Below, in pieces: positions 1 through 9,885 of a stretch of 64,000 nt of DNA. Positions within the stretch are counted from its first letter, which is position 1, and every line of letters begins with the position of its first letter. The translations under genes and the position numbers were made by a program. The notes under the pieces were generated by a model. The model ran no database searches and was not told the DNA's origin. It saw nothing but the letters and a program-made list of their open reading frames with translations. The stretch is from Qipengyuania sp. SS22 (GTDB taxonomy: Bacteria; Pseudomonadota; Alphaproteobacteria; Sphingomonadales; Sphingomonadaceae): contig NZ_CP107048.1 in NCBI RefSeq assembly GCF_025736935.1, forward strand, positions 372,001 through 436,000. The letters are read 5' to 3'.

Positions 1-567
1 ATCCGCATGGAATTGTTCGTGGCCGAGCCCGCCAAATGGGGAGAAGTGATCGAGGCAGTCCAGCCCAGGGCTATCATCTGCGCGCTGGGCACGACGTGGA
101 AGAAGGCGGGCGCGGACGAGGCGGCGTTTCGCGCGGTCGATCAGGACCTCGTGCTCGACACCGCGCGCGCGGCACGCGAACTGGGCGTCGAGCGGTTCGT
201 TCACATCAGCTCGGTCGGCGCCGATCCGATGGTGAAACCGTTCTACCTGCGCGTGAAGGGCGAGGTCGAACGCGAATTGACCAAGCTACGCTTCAATCGG
301 CTCGATATCCTGCGCCCCGGCCTGCTGCGCGGCACGCGCGAGAACGATCACCGACCTGCCGAGCGGTTCGGCATCGCGGCTGCGCCGGTGGCGAACCTGC
401 TGCTCCATGGCAAATACCGCCAGTATCGTGGTATCAAGGTCGATGTCGTTGCGCGGGCAGCGTTGGCGCTCGCCAAACGCGCCGCGCGTGGGCGCTTCGT
501 CCATGATAACGACGCCATCCAGCGTGCCGCGCATACGCTGCCGCAAATCGATTATGAGGTAATCTGA
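1..567 (+). CDS. NAD(P)-binding short-chain-dehydrogenase-like protein, 5' partial
   Basis: The reading frame is open from base 1, so the true start and the N-terminal Rossmann glycine motif lie outside the window. What remains has the look of the atypical/extended SDR NAD(P)-binding families (HTATIP2/NmrA-like): a beta strand ending in an ALGTTW-type turn, the HISSVGAD strand and a downstream YLRVKGE that supplies the Tyr-x3-Lys pair, then a LRPGLL strand. No signal peptide can be judged. The stop overlaps the next start (TGATG), indicating translational coupling with the ABA4-like gene. Substrate is not predictable from sequence. Confidence 0.75.
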   Translation: MRMELFVAEPAKWGEVIEAVQPRAIICALGTTWKKAGADEAAFRAVDQDLVLDTARAARELGVERFVHISSVGADPMVKPFYLRVKGEVERELTKLRFNRLDILRPGLLRGTRENDHRPAERFGIAAAPVANLLLHGKYRQYRGIKVDVVARAALALAKRAARGRFVHDNDAIQRAAHTLPQIDYEVI

Positions 568-1022
568 TGTGGGATACGGCCTTCGGGACAGCCAGCGTGC
601 TTGCCATGATAATGTGGGCCGGATTGATCCTGTTGCCCCGCTGGCCGGCGCTGCTGGCGGCGGTGCTCTACGCCGGGGTGGGGCTGCTGTGCCTTGCCTA
701 TACCGTCGGCCTGATCGGTATCCTGGCGGGCGCCTTCGACCCCGCTCCCCTCGGCTCGGGTGAAGCGGCCAGCTTCTCGACGATCGAGGGCGTGCGCGCG
801 ATCTTCGCCAGCGATGGCGGCGTGACCGTCGGCTGGATCCACTACCTTGCCTTCGATCTCTTCGCCGGTCTGTGGATTGCGCGCGATGCCGATGCGAAGG
901 GCTTTTCGCGGCTGCTGCAGGCGCCGATCCTGCTCGCCACCTTCTTCGCCGGGCCGCTCGGCCTGTTCCTCTGGCTGGCCATTCGCGAACGCCGCGCGCG
1001 GGCCGGCGGACGCTGGCACTAA
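567..1022 (+). CDS. ABA4-like (DUF4281) integral membrane protein
   Basis: 151 residues with about four hydrophobic segments (near residues 5-25, 27-55, 90-110 and 118-140). The loop WIHYLAFDLFAGLWIARDA matches what I recall of the ABA4-like/DUF4281 family, which is linked to carotenoid neoxanthin formation in plants but has no established role in bacteria. The ATG overlaps the upstream stop by one base. It lies between an oxidoreductase and an acyl-CoA ligase, which suggests lipid or isoprenoid metabolism only loosely. Confidence 0.7.
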   Translation: MWDTAFGTASVLAMIMWAGLILLPRWPALLAAVLYAGVGLLCLAYTVGLIGILAGAFDPAPLGSGEAASFSTIEGVRAIFASDGGVTVGWIHYLAFDLFAGLWIARDADAKGFSRLLQAPILLATFFAGPLGLFLWLAIRERRARAGGRWH

Positions 1023-1101
1023 CGCCTGTCGGAATCGGGTTGCGCGAAGCAACCGACCTGCCATGATGCCCCCCAACTGCTGAAAACAGCGGAGAGGATA
1101 T

Positions 1102-2652
1102 ATGGCAGACACCGAAAAGCTCACCTTCGATGAGCTCATCACGCATTGGGCGCAGGAAAAGCCCGATCAGGTCGCGCTTGAACAGGATGGCGCGGCGCTG
1201 ACCTTCGCCGAGCTGGAGGACCGCTCGCGCCGGATCGTGGCGATGCTCGCCGCGCACGGGGTGGGCAAGGGTGACCGGATCGCCTGGCTGGGCAAGAACG
1301 CGCGCCATTATTTCGAACTGTTCTATTCCGCTGCGCGCATCGGCGTGGTCATGGTGCCGATCGGCTGGCGTCTTGCCGCGCCCGAGATTGCCTATATCCT
1401 CGGCGATACCGGCGCGAAGCTGGTGTTCATCGACGAAGGGTTTGGCGAACTTGCCGCCAAGGCCTGCGGCGAACTGGATACGCCCCCCGAGATTATCGAC
1501 ACGCCCACCGCCCAGCGCGAAATCGCCGCCGCACCTGCCGATGTGTTCGACGGCGCGGGACCCGACGATCCCGTCCTCCAGCTCTACACTTCGGGCACCA
1601 CGGGCAATCCCAAGGGTGCGGTCCTGACCAATGCCAACCTGTTCTCGCTGCGCCAGCCCGCCGAACAGGCGGCACAGCCATGGTCGAGCTGGGACGAGGA
1701 CGAGGCGATCCTGATCTGCATGCCGTGCGCGCATATCGGCGGGACCGGGCTTGGCATCATGGCGATCGCGGCAGGTATCCGCGGCATCGTCCAGTCCGAA
1801 TTCACGCCCGACGGCGTGCTCGACGGCTTCGAACAGGGGATCACCCGGCTGTTCATCGTGCCCGCCGCGCTGCAGATGGTGGTGCAGCACCCGCGCGCGA
1901 AGGACACCGACATGTCGGCGGTCAAATACGTCATGTATGGGGCCGCGCCGATCCCGCTCGACCTGCTGCGTGAGGCGGTGCAGACCATTCCCGGCGCAGG
2001 CTTCCTGCAATGCTACGGCATGACCGAGACGACCGGCACCATCGCCATGCTCCCGCCCGAAGACCACGCGCTCGACGGTAACCAGCGCATGCGCAGCGCG
2101 GGCAAGGCCGTGCCGGGCGCCGAACTCAAGGTCGTCGGCGAAGACGGCGCCGAACTGCCGCATGGCGAAGTGGGCGAACTGGTGTGCAAGAGCCCGTCGA
2201 ACATGCAGGGCTACTGGAACCTGCCCGATGCGACCGAGGGCGCGCTCAAGGACGGCTGGATGTACACCGGCGACGCCGCCTACATGGACGAGGATGGCTA
2301 CGTCTATATCCAGGACCGCATCAAGGACATGATCATTTCGGGCGGCGAGAACGTCTACCCCGCACAGGTCGAAAGCGCGATCTACGGCCACCCGGCGGTG
2401 GGCGAAGTGGCGGTAATCGGCGTGCCCGACGTTACCTGGGGCGAAGCGGTCAAGGCCTGCGTGGTGGCCAAACCCGGCAGCGCGGTCGATGCCGAGGATA
2501 TCATCACCTTCACGCGCGAGCGGCTGGCAGGCTTCAAGGTCCCCAAGACGGTCGATGTCATTCCCGAATTGCCGCGTAACGCCAGCGGCAAGATCCTGCG
2601 CCGCGAATTGCGCGCGCCCTATTGGGAAGGGCGCGACAGGCAGGTCAATTGA
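1102..2652 (+). CDS. AMP-binding acyl-CoA synthetase
   Basis: 516-residue ANL-superfamily adenylating enzyme, of the fatty-acid/aromatic acyl-CoA ligase type. Visible motifs are the P-loop YTSGTTGNPKGA (about residues 161-172), the A5 motif YGMTETTG (about 305), the YTGD hinge region (about 387) and the C-terminal catalytic-lysine motif PRNASGKILRREL (about 490-502), all intact. It is expected to activate a carboxylic acid through acyl-AMP and transfer it to CoA in the cytoplasm. An AGAGGAT sequence precedes the ATG. Its stop overlaps the TTG start of the next gene, so the two are probably coupled. The acid substrate cannot be told. Confidence 0.9.
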   Translation: MADTEKLTFDELITHWAQEKPDQVALEQDGAALTFAELEDRSRRIVAMLAAHGVGKGDRIAWLGKNARHYFELFYSAARIGVVMVPIGWRLAAPEIAYILGDTGAKLVFIDEGFGELAAKACGELDTPPEIIDTPTAQREIAAAPADVFDGAGPDDPVLQLYTSGTTGNPKGAVLTNANLFSLRQPAEQAAQPWSSWDEDEAILICMPCAHIGGTGLGIMAIAAGIRGIVQSEFTPDGVLDGFEQGITRLFIVPAALQMVVQHPRAKDTDMSAVKYVMYGAAPIPLDLLREAVQTIPGAGFLQCYGMTETTGTIAMLPPEDHALDGNQRMRSAGKAVPGAELKVVGEDGAELPHGEVGELVCKSPSNMQGYWNLPDATEGALKDGWMYTGDAAYMDEDGYVYIQDRIKDMIISGGENVYPAQVESAIYGHPAVGEVAVIGVPDVTWGEAVKACVVAKPGSAVDAEDIITFTRERLAGFKVPKTVDVIPELPRNASGKILRRELRAPYWEGRDRQVN

Positions 2653-3242
2653 AGCGCCACGCACCCGCCACCGCACGCAATTCGGAGCCCTTGGCCGAAG
2701 TGTTGGCGGAGGAATTGCCCGCGAGCGGGCTGGTGCTCGAAATCGCCAGTGGGAGCGGCGAACACGCGCTGTTCCTGGCGCGACGCTTCCCCGCGCTGGA
2801 CTGGCAACCGAGCGATCACGATGCCGAGGCGATGGCTTCCGTCGACGCCTGGGCGGCCGAATCCGGTTGTGAGAACCTCCGTCCCGCGATCGCGCTCGAT
2901 GCCGCGCAGGCCGACTGGCCGATCGCTGCGGCGGATGCGGTGCTGTGCGTGAACATGGTGCATATCAGCCCGTGGGACGCGGCGGTCGGGCTGTTTGCGG
3001 GGGCGGGGCGGATATTGGCCAGCGGCGCACCGCTGGTGCTCTACGGCCCCTTCATCGAACCCGACCAGGAAACCGCACCGTCGAACCTGGCGTTCGATCA
3101 GTCGCTTAGGCAGCGCAATCCCGAATGGGGCCTGCGCAATACCGACGATCTCGACGCACTGGCCGCAGACCACGGCCTACGCCGAACCGCACGCCACGCA
3201 ATGCCTGCGAACAATTTGGTTCTGGTCTATCGACGAGGTTGA
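2649..3242 (+). CDS. DUF938 family SAM-dependent methyltransferase-like protein
   Basis: 197 residues. I place the start at TTG 2649, which overlaps the ligase stop (TTGA) and gives the family-typical N-terminus KRHAPATARNSEPL; an upstream in-frame ATG would run into the ligase coding region. The class I methyltransferase motif I is LEIASGSGEHALF, followed by an acidic loop (PSDHDAEA) and a motif IV region VLCVNMVHISPW. The family (DUF938, related to METTL26) has no established substrate. Confidence 0.85.
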   Translation: MKRHAPATARNSEPLAEVLAEELPASGLVLEIASGSGEHALFLARRFPALDWQPSDHDAEAMASVDAWAAESGCENLRPAIALDAAQADWPIAAADAVLCVNMVHISPWDAAVGLFAGAGRILASGAPLVLYGPFIEPDQETAPSNLAFDQSLRQRNPEWGLRNTDDLDALAADHGLRRTARHAMPANNLVLVYRRG

Positions 3243-3302
3243 GCGGGAATGTCGGCTAACGACCCGATTGCGGACATTGTGGTCACTTCGTAAGAGAGGT
3301 GT

Positions 3303-3722
3303 GTGGTCCGTCTATCCTCTACGCTGCTTTCTATGTTCGCGATTTCGTCGTTAAGCGGTTGCACGCTTGAAAACTTCGATGTGGACGTTTGCCAACTCGG
3401 CGATGCTGTTGCCTTTAGACTAGTTCCAATCGACGGTTGGCTTCGCGATTATCAACCTCGCCCGGACGAACTCAATGTCAGGGTTGCTGACAGCCGACCC
3501 TACGAACAGGCCGTGGTGTGGGCAACGGAGTTAGCATATGAGGACTTTGACGATAGGATGCCTCGGAGGGCCATCGTTTACGGCCAAAAGATTTCGGGTT
3601 GGGAGGTGCCGCAGCCCCCAAAACCTCTATCGGAGGGAGTAAGATACTCTCTCAAAATCTCAGATGGTGGACATCATGGATGGGCTCACTTTGAAGTCGG
3701 GAAGCCATTACCTGCCTGTTGA
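3303..3722 (+). CDS. Hypothetical lipoprotein, 139 aa
   Basis: GTG start with an N-terminal hydrophobic segment and lipobox LSGC (Cys at about residue 20), predicting a lipid-anchored periplasmic or outer-membrane protein. The remainder is polar with no motif I recognise. Base composition is visibly less GC-rich than the flanking genes and codon use is mixed, suggesting recent acquisition or fast drift. The surrounding spacers (3243-3302 and 3723-3944) carry no other convincing gene. Confidence 0.6.
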   Translation: MVRLSSTLLSMFAISSLSGCTLENFDVDVCQLGDAVAFRLVPIDGWLRDYQPRPDELNVRVADSRPYEQAVVWATELAYEDFDDRMPRRAIVYGQKISGWEVPQPPKPLSEGVRYSLKISDGGHHGWAHFEVGKPLPAC

Positions 3723-3944
3723 GCGGCAGCTTTCCACCCAAAAACAGAACTCATGCCATTCGAACCCGGCTCAGGTCGTTGCGGGGCCCGTGAAACATGG
3801 TCCGCGCCCAACCACCCGCCACCCACTACCCGCGAAGCGCCTGATGCGGGCTTATCGCAGGCGGCGCGATTGTCTTCTGCTCAGCGCGAGCACCCTTGCG
3901 CCGCCGCGCCTCGCCGATAGGGTGTCGCAGGAGGGAGACGCCTC

Positions 3945-4445
3945 ATGACCACCCTATCCATTCGTGAACTCGCCAGCCGCCATTGGTTCTATCTGCTGCT
4001 ACCCGTATGGCTTGCCGTGTCCTGGTCCTTGCGCGGGGCGTCTATGTGGAACCAGCAACCGCGGCTGGGCGAAGCGATCGTCCTGTTCGACTGGTGCATC
4101 TTCATGCCGGTGCTGTTCGCGATCTGTTATCGCGACATGCCGCGCCGCGCGTTCGCGCTGCGCATGCTTGCGCTGTTTTGCGGCGGTATCTGGCTGGCGG
4201 GCCAGATCGTCCCGCCCGAAGCGCACAGTCTGCTGGGGTTCGGCGCGGGTCTGCGCTGGGTCGGGCTCATCGTACTGGTATTGTTCGAAGCCGCCGCGAT
4301 CATGGCCATGGCGCGGATTGTCTTTGGCGCGACACCGAGCACCGCCGAACTCGAACGGCAAGGCATCCCGCCGGTGATCGCGCGGCTGATGATGCTCGAG
4401 GCCCGCTTCTGGCGCTGGGTGTGGAAACGCCTGACGGGGAAATAG
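3945..4445 (+). CDS. Hypothetical membrane protein, 166 aa
   Basis: About four membrane segments (roughly residues 13-30, 42-60, 68-88 and 98-125) and a basic, aromatic C-terminal tail (RFWRWVWKRLTGK). A GGAGGGAG ribosome-binding site lies just before the ATG. I do not recognise the family. It is followed 14 bases later by a strong hairpin, so it seems to be transcribed alone or with an upstream promoter in 3723-3944. Confidence 0.7.
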   Translation: MTTLSIRELASRHWFYLLLPVWLAVSWSLRGASMWNQQPRLGEAIVLFDWCIFMPVLFAICYRDMPRRAFALRMLALFCGGIWLAGQIVPPEAHSLLGFGAGLRWVGLIVLVLFEAAAIMAMARIVFGATPSTAELERQGIPPVIARLMMLEARFWRWVWKRLTGK

Positions 4446-4458
4446 CCCACATACGAAA

Positions 4459-4482
4459 ACGCCCGCCGGTGAGGGCGGGCGT
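4459..4482. terminator. Hairpin terminator between convergent genes
   Basis: Perfect 9-bp GC-rich stem (ACGCCCGCC / GGCGGGCGT) with a 6-base loop, followed by TCTTGCTGT on the plus strand and preceded by an A-rich stretch, which gives a T-rich tail on the minus strand. It can serve both the membrane protein gene and the convergent entericidin gene. Confidence 0.75.
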
Positions 4483-4506
4483 CTTGCTGTCAACTTGTGG
4501 TTCGGC

Positions 4507-4635
4507 TCAGGTCGCGTCGTCGACCGTGTTGGCGGCGGACTGCAGGTCGTCGCCCGCACCGCGCACGGTGTTGCAGGCGGCGGCGGTCAGCGTCATCGTG
4601 GTGATGCCGAGGGCGAGCAGGATTTTCTTGATCAT
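4507..4635 (-). CDS. Entericidin-type small lipoprotein, 42 aa
   Basis: Translates as MIKKILLALGITTMTLTAAAC followed by NTVRGAGDDLQSAANTVDDAT. The short basic start, hydrophobic segment, AAC lipobox (Cys21) and the N-T-V-R-G-A-G-x-D motif are characteristic of entericidin A/B (EcnA/EcnB) lipoproteins. A strong GGAAGGA ribosome-binding site sits 6-12 bases upstream of the ATG. In enterobacteria the pair acts as toxin/antidote under starvation. Here only one member is present and function is inferred from family only. Confidence 0.85.
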   Translation of the reverse strand: MIKKILLALGITTMTLTAAACNTVRGAGDDLQSAANTVDDAT

Positions 4636-4688
4636 CGTCGTTTCCTTCCCAAAGGGCTCCCATTGCGGGGTGCGACAGGTTCAACGGA

Positions 4689-5609
4689 TCATGCTTCCTT
4701 CGGTTCCGTCAATGCCCTGCGCGCCAGGCCCAGCCGGTGTTCGCGCCAGGCGATCAGCAGGCCGGCCCCCACCACCAGCGGCGCACCGAACCAGAACGAG
4801 GCGGGCGGCAGATTGGTGAAAACCAGCCATCCGAATAACGTGGCCCAGACGAGGCCCGAGTAATCCATCACGATGACATTCGCGACCGTCCCGTAACGCA
4901 GCGCCGCGGTCAGCAGGACCTGGCCGAGCAGGCCGATCACCCCGCAGGCGAGCAAGAGCAGCCAGTCCTCCAGCGGATGCGCCTGCCCGACGAAGGGCAT
5001 CGCCAGCGCGAGCACGGGGACCGAGAAGAGCGAGAAATAGAACACGATGGTGAAGGGATGCTCGGTTCGCCCAAGATCGCGCAATTGCACCGAGATCAGC
5101 GCGATCATCAGCGCCGCCCCGAGCGCGATCGCCGCCCCGAACAGCGGCAGCTCGCCGCCCCATGGCTGCGCGATCAGCAACACGCCGGCAAAGCCCAGCG
5201 CCACCGCGCTCCAGCGCCACACGCCCGTCGGCTCGCGCAGGATCAGCGCAGATAGTAAAACCGCGAAGATCGCTGAGCTGTAATTGAGCGTGGTCGCGAC
5301 CGCGAGCGGCAGCAATGTCGCCGCGCCGAAATTCATCGCCATGCCGACGAGGCCGAAGCCCGAGCGGCGCAGGTGCGATCCGGTGCGGCGGGTGGCGAGC
5401 ACATCGAGCCGGCCGCGCAGCGCGAACCAGGCGAACAGGATCGGGATCGTCGGCAATTGTCGCCAGAACATGATCTCGGCGAGGTGGATGCCCCTGTCGC
5501 TGGCGAGCTTCACACAAGCGAGCAGCCCCGCGAGAACGAAAGCGGCGGCAAGACGCAAACCCAGCGCGAGCAGGGGCCGATGGTGGGGATGATCGCTTTC
5601 GGGCTGCAT
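4689..5609 (-). CDS. EamA/DMT-superfamily transporter
   Basis: 306 residues with ten hydrophobic segments arranged as two EamA halves (break near residue 150). Typical DMT features are the N-terminal KLASDRGIHLAEIMFWRQ stretch and the ALRYGTVANVIVMDYSGLVWATLFGW segment before TM9-10. It is likely an inner-membrane exporter of metabolites or amino acids, but the substrate cannot be read. Transcribed away from the small gene at 5691. Confidence 0.85.
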   Translation of the reverse strand: MQPESDHPHHRPLLALGLRLAAAFVLAGLLACVKLASDRGIHLAEIMFWRQLPTIPILFAWFALRGRLDVLATRRTGSHLRRSGFGLVGMAMNFGAATLLPLAVATTLNYSSAIFAVLLSALILREPTGVWRWSAVALGFAGVLLIAQPWGGELPLFGAAIALGAALMIALISVQLRDLGRTEHPFTIVFYFSLFSVPVLALAMPFVGQAHPLEDWLLLLACGVIGLLGQVLLTAALRYGTVANVIVMDYSGLVWATLFGWLVFTNLPPASFWFGAPLVVGAGLLIAWREHRLGLARRALTEPKEA

Positions 5610-5690
5610 CGTCCGGGGCGGTTAGCCCAGCCATGGCGCGGTGCAAACGGGAGATTGCAGGCAGCGGCCGGCCTGCCCATATGCGGCGTG

Positions 5691-5921
5691 ATGAAAGAAC
5701 CCGATTTCCTGCTGTTCGCGAGCGATGCCGAACTCGCTGCCTATTGGGCCGCGGCTTTCATCGTCGCGGCGCTGTTCTGCTTGCTGATGGAGCGGCGCAG
5801 GATGAAGCGGACGGTGCTCAACCGCGTCGGCTGGATGCCATGGACGGGGCTGTTCCTGACCTTTGCGGTGTTTGCCGGCGGGCTGCTGGCGGCTTCGATC
5901 CCCGCGATTATCCAGGGATAG
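5691..5921 (+). CDS. Small membrane protein, 76 aa
   Basis: Two hydrophobic segments (about residues 15-33 and 52-74) separated by a basic loop ERRRMKRTVLNR. I chose the ATG at 5691 (MKEPDFLLFA); longer in-frame extensions run antisense through the EamA gene and are not credible. Family not recognised. Divergent from the EamA gene, with an 81-base spacer. Confidence 0.55.
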   Translation: MKEPDFLLFASDAELAAYWAAAFIVAALFCLLMERRRMKRTVLNRVGWMPWTGLFLTFAVFAGGLLAASIPAIIQG

Positions 5922-6063
5922 CGTGCTGAGCCTTGGGGTTACGTGCCCGCATTTCGGTAAAGCTCTGCATATACAGCGTTTCGAAATGCCGTTCGCGATC
6001 CAGATCGCGCAGCGTGTCCCGCTTTGGCTTGCGGTGGCCCAGAAAGAGAAGCTTGTTCAACAT
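5908..6063 (-). CDS. Possible small basic protein, 51 aa
   Basis: Minus-strand frame beginning MLNKLLFLGHRKPKRDTL and rich in Arg, Glu and Asp, with an AGGGTAGGA ribosome-binding-like sequence about 8 bases upstream. It overlaps the end of the convergent 76-aa gene by 14 bases. No family is recognised. Its strongly amphipathic, charged composition and usable RBS make it plausible but not certain. Confidence 0.45.
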   Translation of the reverse strand: MLNKLLFLGHRKPKRDTLRDLDRERHFETLYMQSFTEMRARNPKAQHAIPG

Positions 6064-6112
6064 GGCGTGTTCCTACCCTGAAAGCGGGTATACGCCGGTT
6101 GGAGGCTACGTG

Positions 6113-6151
6113 ATTGTAAGAAGACGCCTTTGTACGGCGTGTTCTTACAAT
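6113..6151. terminator. Long near-perfect hairpin downstream of cpaF
   Basis: 16-bp stem with one mismatch (left arm 6113-6128 ATTGTAAGAAGACGCC, right arm 6136-6151) and a 7-base loop. It lies 38 bases beyond the cpaF stop and before the small minus-strand gene. It may be the cpaF terminator or a mobile palindrome; no clean T-run follows. Confidence 0.5.
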
Positions 6152-6188
6152 TCCGCGGGTTTAGATCGCCTGCACGAGAGGGCTCGCG

Positions 6189-7712
<1,524 letters not shown>

Positions 7713-7973
7713 TCCGGTAACCCCCGAAGAAACTCTTGATTCGCCCAGCGGAACCTTGCGCTTTTGCGCCCAAGTCCGCCTCTCGAAGTGTGGTGAATAA
7801 TTTGGAAACCTTGATTATTCCCTAATAGGTGGTGACGCGTCAGCACGTCCTGAGCGCGCGAGCATTGGCTATGGTGAAGGTGCACCGCGCACGCCCATTC
7901 TGCCGGATTGATTGATTGCCCGTCAGGAACCGCTAAGCGTCGCGCCAGACAGTTAACTCGGAGAATACGGTCC

Positions 7974-9797
7974 ATGTGCGGAATTATCGGTATCGTCGGT
8001 GCAGAACCCGTTGCGGAACGGCTGGTCGATGGCCTCCGCCGGATGGAATACCGTGGTTATGACAGCGCCGGGATCTGCACGCTCGACAAGGGCGAACTGA
8101 TCCGCAGGCGGGCCGAGGGCAAGCTCAACAATCTGGTGGTCGAATTGGCCGACAATCCTGCCCCCGGTGACACCGGGATCGCGCATACGCGCTGGGCCAC
8201 GCACGGAGCGCCGACCGCGCGCAACGCACATCCGCACGCGACCGAGCAGGTGGCGCTGGTCCACAACGGGATCATCGAGAACTACAAGGAACTGCGCGCC
8301 GAACTGCGCGCGGATGGCCGTAAATTCGAAAGCGATACCGATAGCGAAGTGGTTGCGCATTTGGTGTCGCGGCTGGTCGAGACGGGTAGCACCCCGCAGG
8401 AAGCCGTCGCCACTGTGTTGCCACGCCTGCGCGGGGCCTTCTCGCTGGCGATCGCCTTCCGCGACCATCCCGATCTGCTGATCGGTGCACGGCTCGGCTC
8501 GCCGCTGGTCGTCGGTTATGGCGATGGCGAAACCTATATCGGGTCGGACGCGCTGGCGCTGGCCCCGCTGACCCAGCAGATCAGCTATCTCGAAGAAGGC
8601 GATTGGGTGGTCGTGTCGCGCGGTGGCGCAACGATCTATGATGCGGAGAACCACGCGGTCGAGCGTGAAGTGTCCATTTCGGGAGCTTCGGCGGCGGCGA
8701 TAGAGAAGGGCAATTATCGCCACTTCATGCAGAAGGAGATTTTCGAGCAGCCGACCGTGGTCGCGCAGACGCTCGGCTCCTATTTGCGCCAGTCGGACAA
8801 TTCGGTTGCATTGCCGCAGTTCGATTTCGACATTTCCAGCGTCAGGCGCATTACCATCGTCGCCTGCGGCACGTCCTACTATGCCGGCATGGTCGCGAAA
8901 TACTGGTTCGAACGCTTCGCGCGCGTGCCCGTCGACATCGATGTGGCGTCGGAGTTCCGCTATCGCGAACCGGTGCTCGAGGATGGGGGGCTGGCGCTGT
9001 TCATCTCGCAGAGCGGGGAGACGGCGGATACGCTCGCCGCGCTGCGCCACTGCAAGGAGCATGGTCAGACCATCGGCGTGATCGTCAACGTGCCGACCAG
9101 CTCGATGGCGCGCGAAGCCGATCTGCTGTTGCCGACGCATGCCGGACCCGAGATCGGCGTCGCCTCGACCAAGGCATTCAGTTGCCAGCTTGCCGTGCTC
9201 GCCGCGCTGGCGGCGCATATGGCGGTGAAGAAAGGGCTGATGAGCCGGGAAGAAGAGCAGGAGGTTGTCGGCCATCTGCTCGAAGCGCCCGCCGCGCTCA
9301 ACGCCGCGCTCGACCATGATGACGATATCGCCAGCATGGCGCATCTGGTCGCCCCGGCGCGCGATGTTCTTTATCTCGGCCGTGGCCCGGATTTCCCGCT
9401 TGCGCTCGAAGGCGCGCTGAAGCTGAAGGAGATCAGCTATATCCATGCCGAGGGCTATGCCAGCGGGGAAATGAAGCATGGGCCGATCGCACTGATTGAC
9501 GAGGACGTCCCCGTGATTGTGCTCGCGCCGTCTGGTCCACTGTTCGAAAAGACCGTGTCGAACATGGAAGAGGTGCGCGCGCGTGGCGGGCAGATCGTGC
9601 TGATCTCCGATGCCGAAGGTTTGGAAGCTGCGGGCGAGGGCTGCCTCGCAACGATCGAGATGCCGCGCGTCCATCCGCTGATCGCACCTTTGGTTTACGC
9701 GATCCCGGTGCAATTGCTCGCTTATCATGTCGCGTGCGTCAAAGGCACCGATGTCGATCAGCCGCGAAATCTGGCGAAATCCGTTACTGTGGAGTAA
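7974..9797 (+). CDS. glmS: Glutamine--fructose-6-phosphate aminotransferase
   Basis: 607 residues starting MCGIIGIVG, so Cys2 becomes the N-terminal catalytic cysteine of the glutaminase (Ntn) domain. ATG 7974 is therefore the start although the frame is open upstream; CGGAGAA precedes it. Two SIS domains follow, with the sugar-phosphate motif SQSGETADT, the ASTKAFS segment and the C-terminal KSVTVE. It makes glucosamine-6-phosphate for peptidoglycan and lipopolysaccharide. No glmU is adjacent here. I see no glmS ribozyme in the leader, as expected outside Gram-positives. Confidence 0.97.
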   Translation: MCGIIGIVGAEPVAERLVDGLRRMEYRGYDSAGICTLDKGELIRRRAEGKLNNLVVELADNPAPGDTGIAHTRWATHGAPTARNAHPHATEQVALVHNGIIENYKELRAELRADGRKFESDTDSEVVAHLVSRLVETGSTPQEAVATVLPRLRGAFSLAIAFRDHPDLLIGARLGSPLVVGYGDGETYIGSDALALAPLTQQISYLEEGDWVVVSRGGATIYDAENHAVEREVSISGASAAAIEKGNYRHFMQKEIFEQPTVVAQTLGSYLRQSDNSVALPQFDFDISSVRRITIVACGTSYYAGMVAKYWFERFARVPVDIDVASEFRYREPVLEDGGLALFISQSGETADTLAALRHCKEHGQTIGVIVNVPTSSMAREADLLLPTHAGPEIGVASTKAFSCQLAVLAALAAHMAVKKGLMSREEEQEVVGHLLEAPAALNAALDHDDDIASMAHLVAPARDVLYLGRGPDFPLALEGALKLKEISYIHAEGYASGEMKHGPIALIDEDVPVIVLAPSGPLFEKTVSNMEEVRARGGQIVLISDAEGLEAAGEGCLATIEMPRVHPLIAPLVYAIPVQLLAYHVACVKGTDVDQPRNLAKSVTVE

Positions 9798-9833
9798 CTT
9801 AGGGCTGGATTGCCCATTTTTCCGGTCTCAACT

Positions 9834-9856
9834 CTCTGGTCCGTTTTTTACCAGAG
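9834..9856. other. Leader hairpin between glmS and the GGDEF-EAL gene
   Basis: Perfect 7-bp inverted repeat CTCTGGT / ACCAGAG enclosing a T-rich loop (CCGTTTTTT), 30 bases before the GTG start of the next gene. It could end glmS transcripts or fold in the downstream leader. Confidence 0.35.
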
Positions 9857-9885
9857 GATAAGGTTTTGCGGTTAATCGTCCCCGG

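Noticed and set aside
286..2676. Very long open frame on the minus strand opposite the acyl-CoA ligase and DUF4281 genes
   Set aside because: High-GC coding DNA leaves long antisense frames open. Its translation is Arg/His/Ala-rich, has no domain and covers three real genes.
3664..3948. A 94-aa plus-strand frame between the lipoprotein and the membrane protein
   Set aside because: It starts inside the lipoprotein gene, has no RBS or conserved feature, and runs into the next gene's start.
7713..7973. glmS ribozyme in the glmS leader
   Set aside because: No pattern of the ribozyme core is seen, and it is known from Gram-positive bacteria; the region looks like an ordinary divergent promoter with a short dyad.
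7953..9728. Long minus-strand frame opposite glmS
   Set aside because: glmS is complete on the plus strand with all catalytic motifs; the antisense product is His/Arg/Asp-rich and meaningless.
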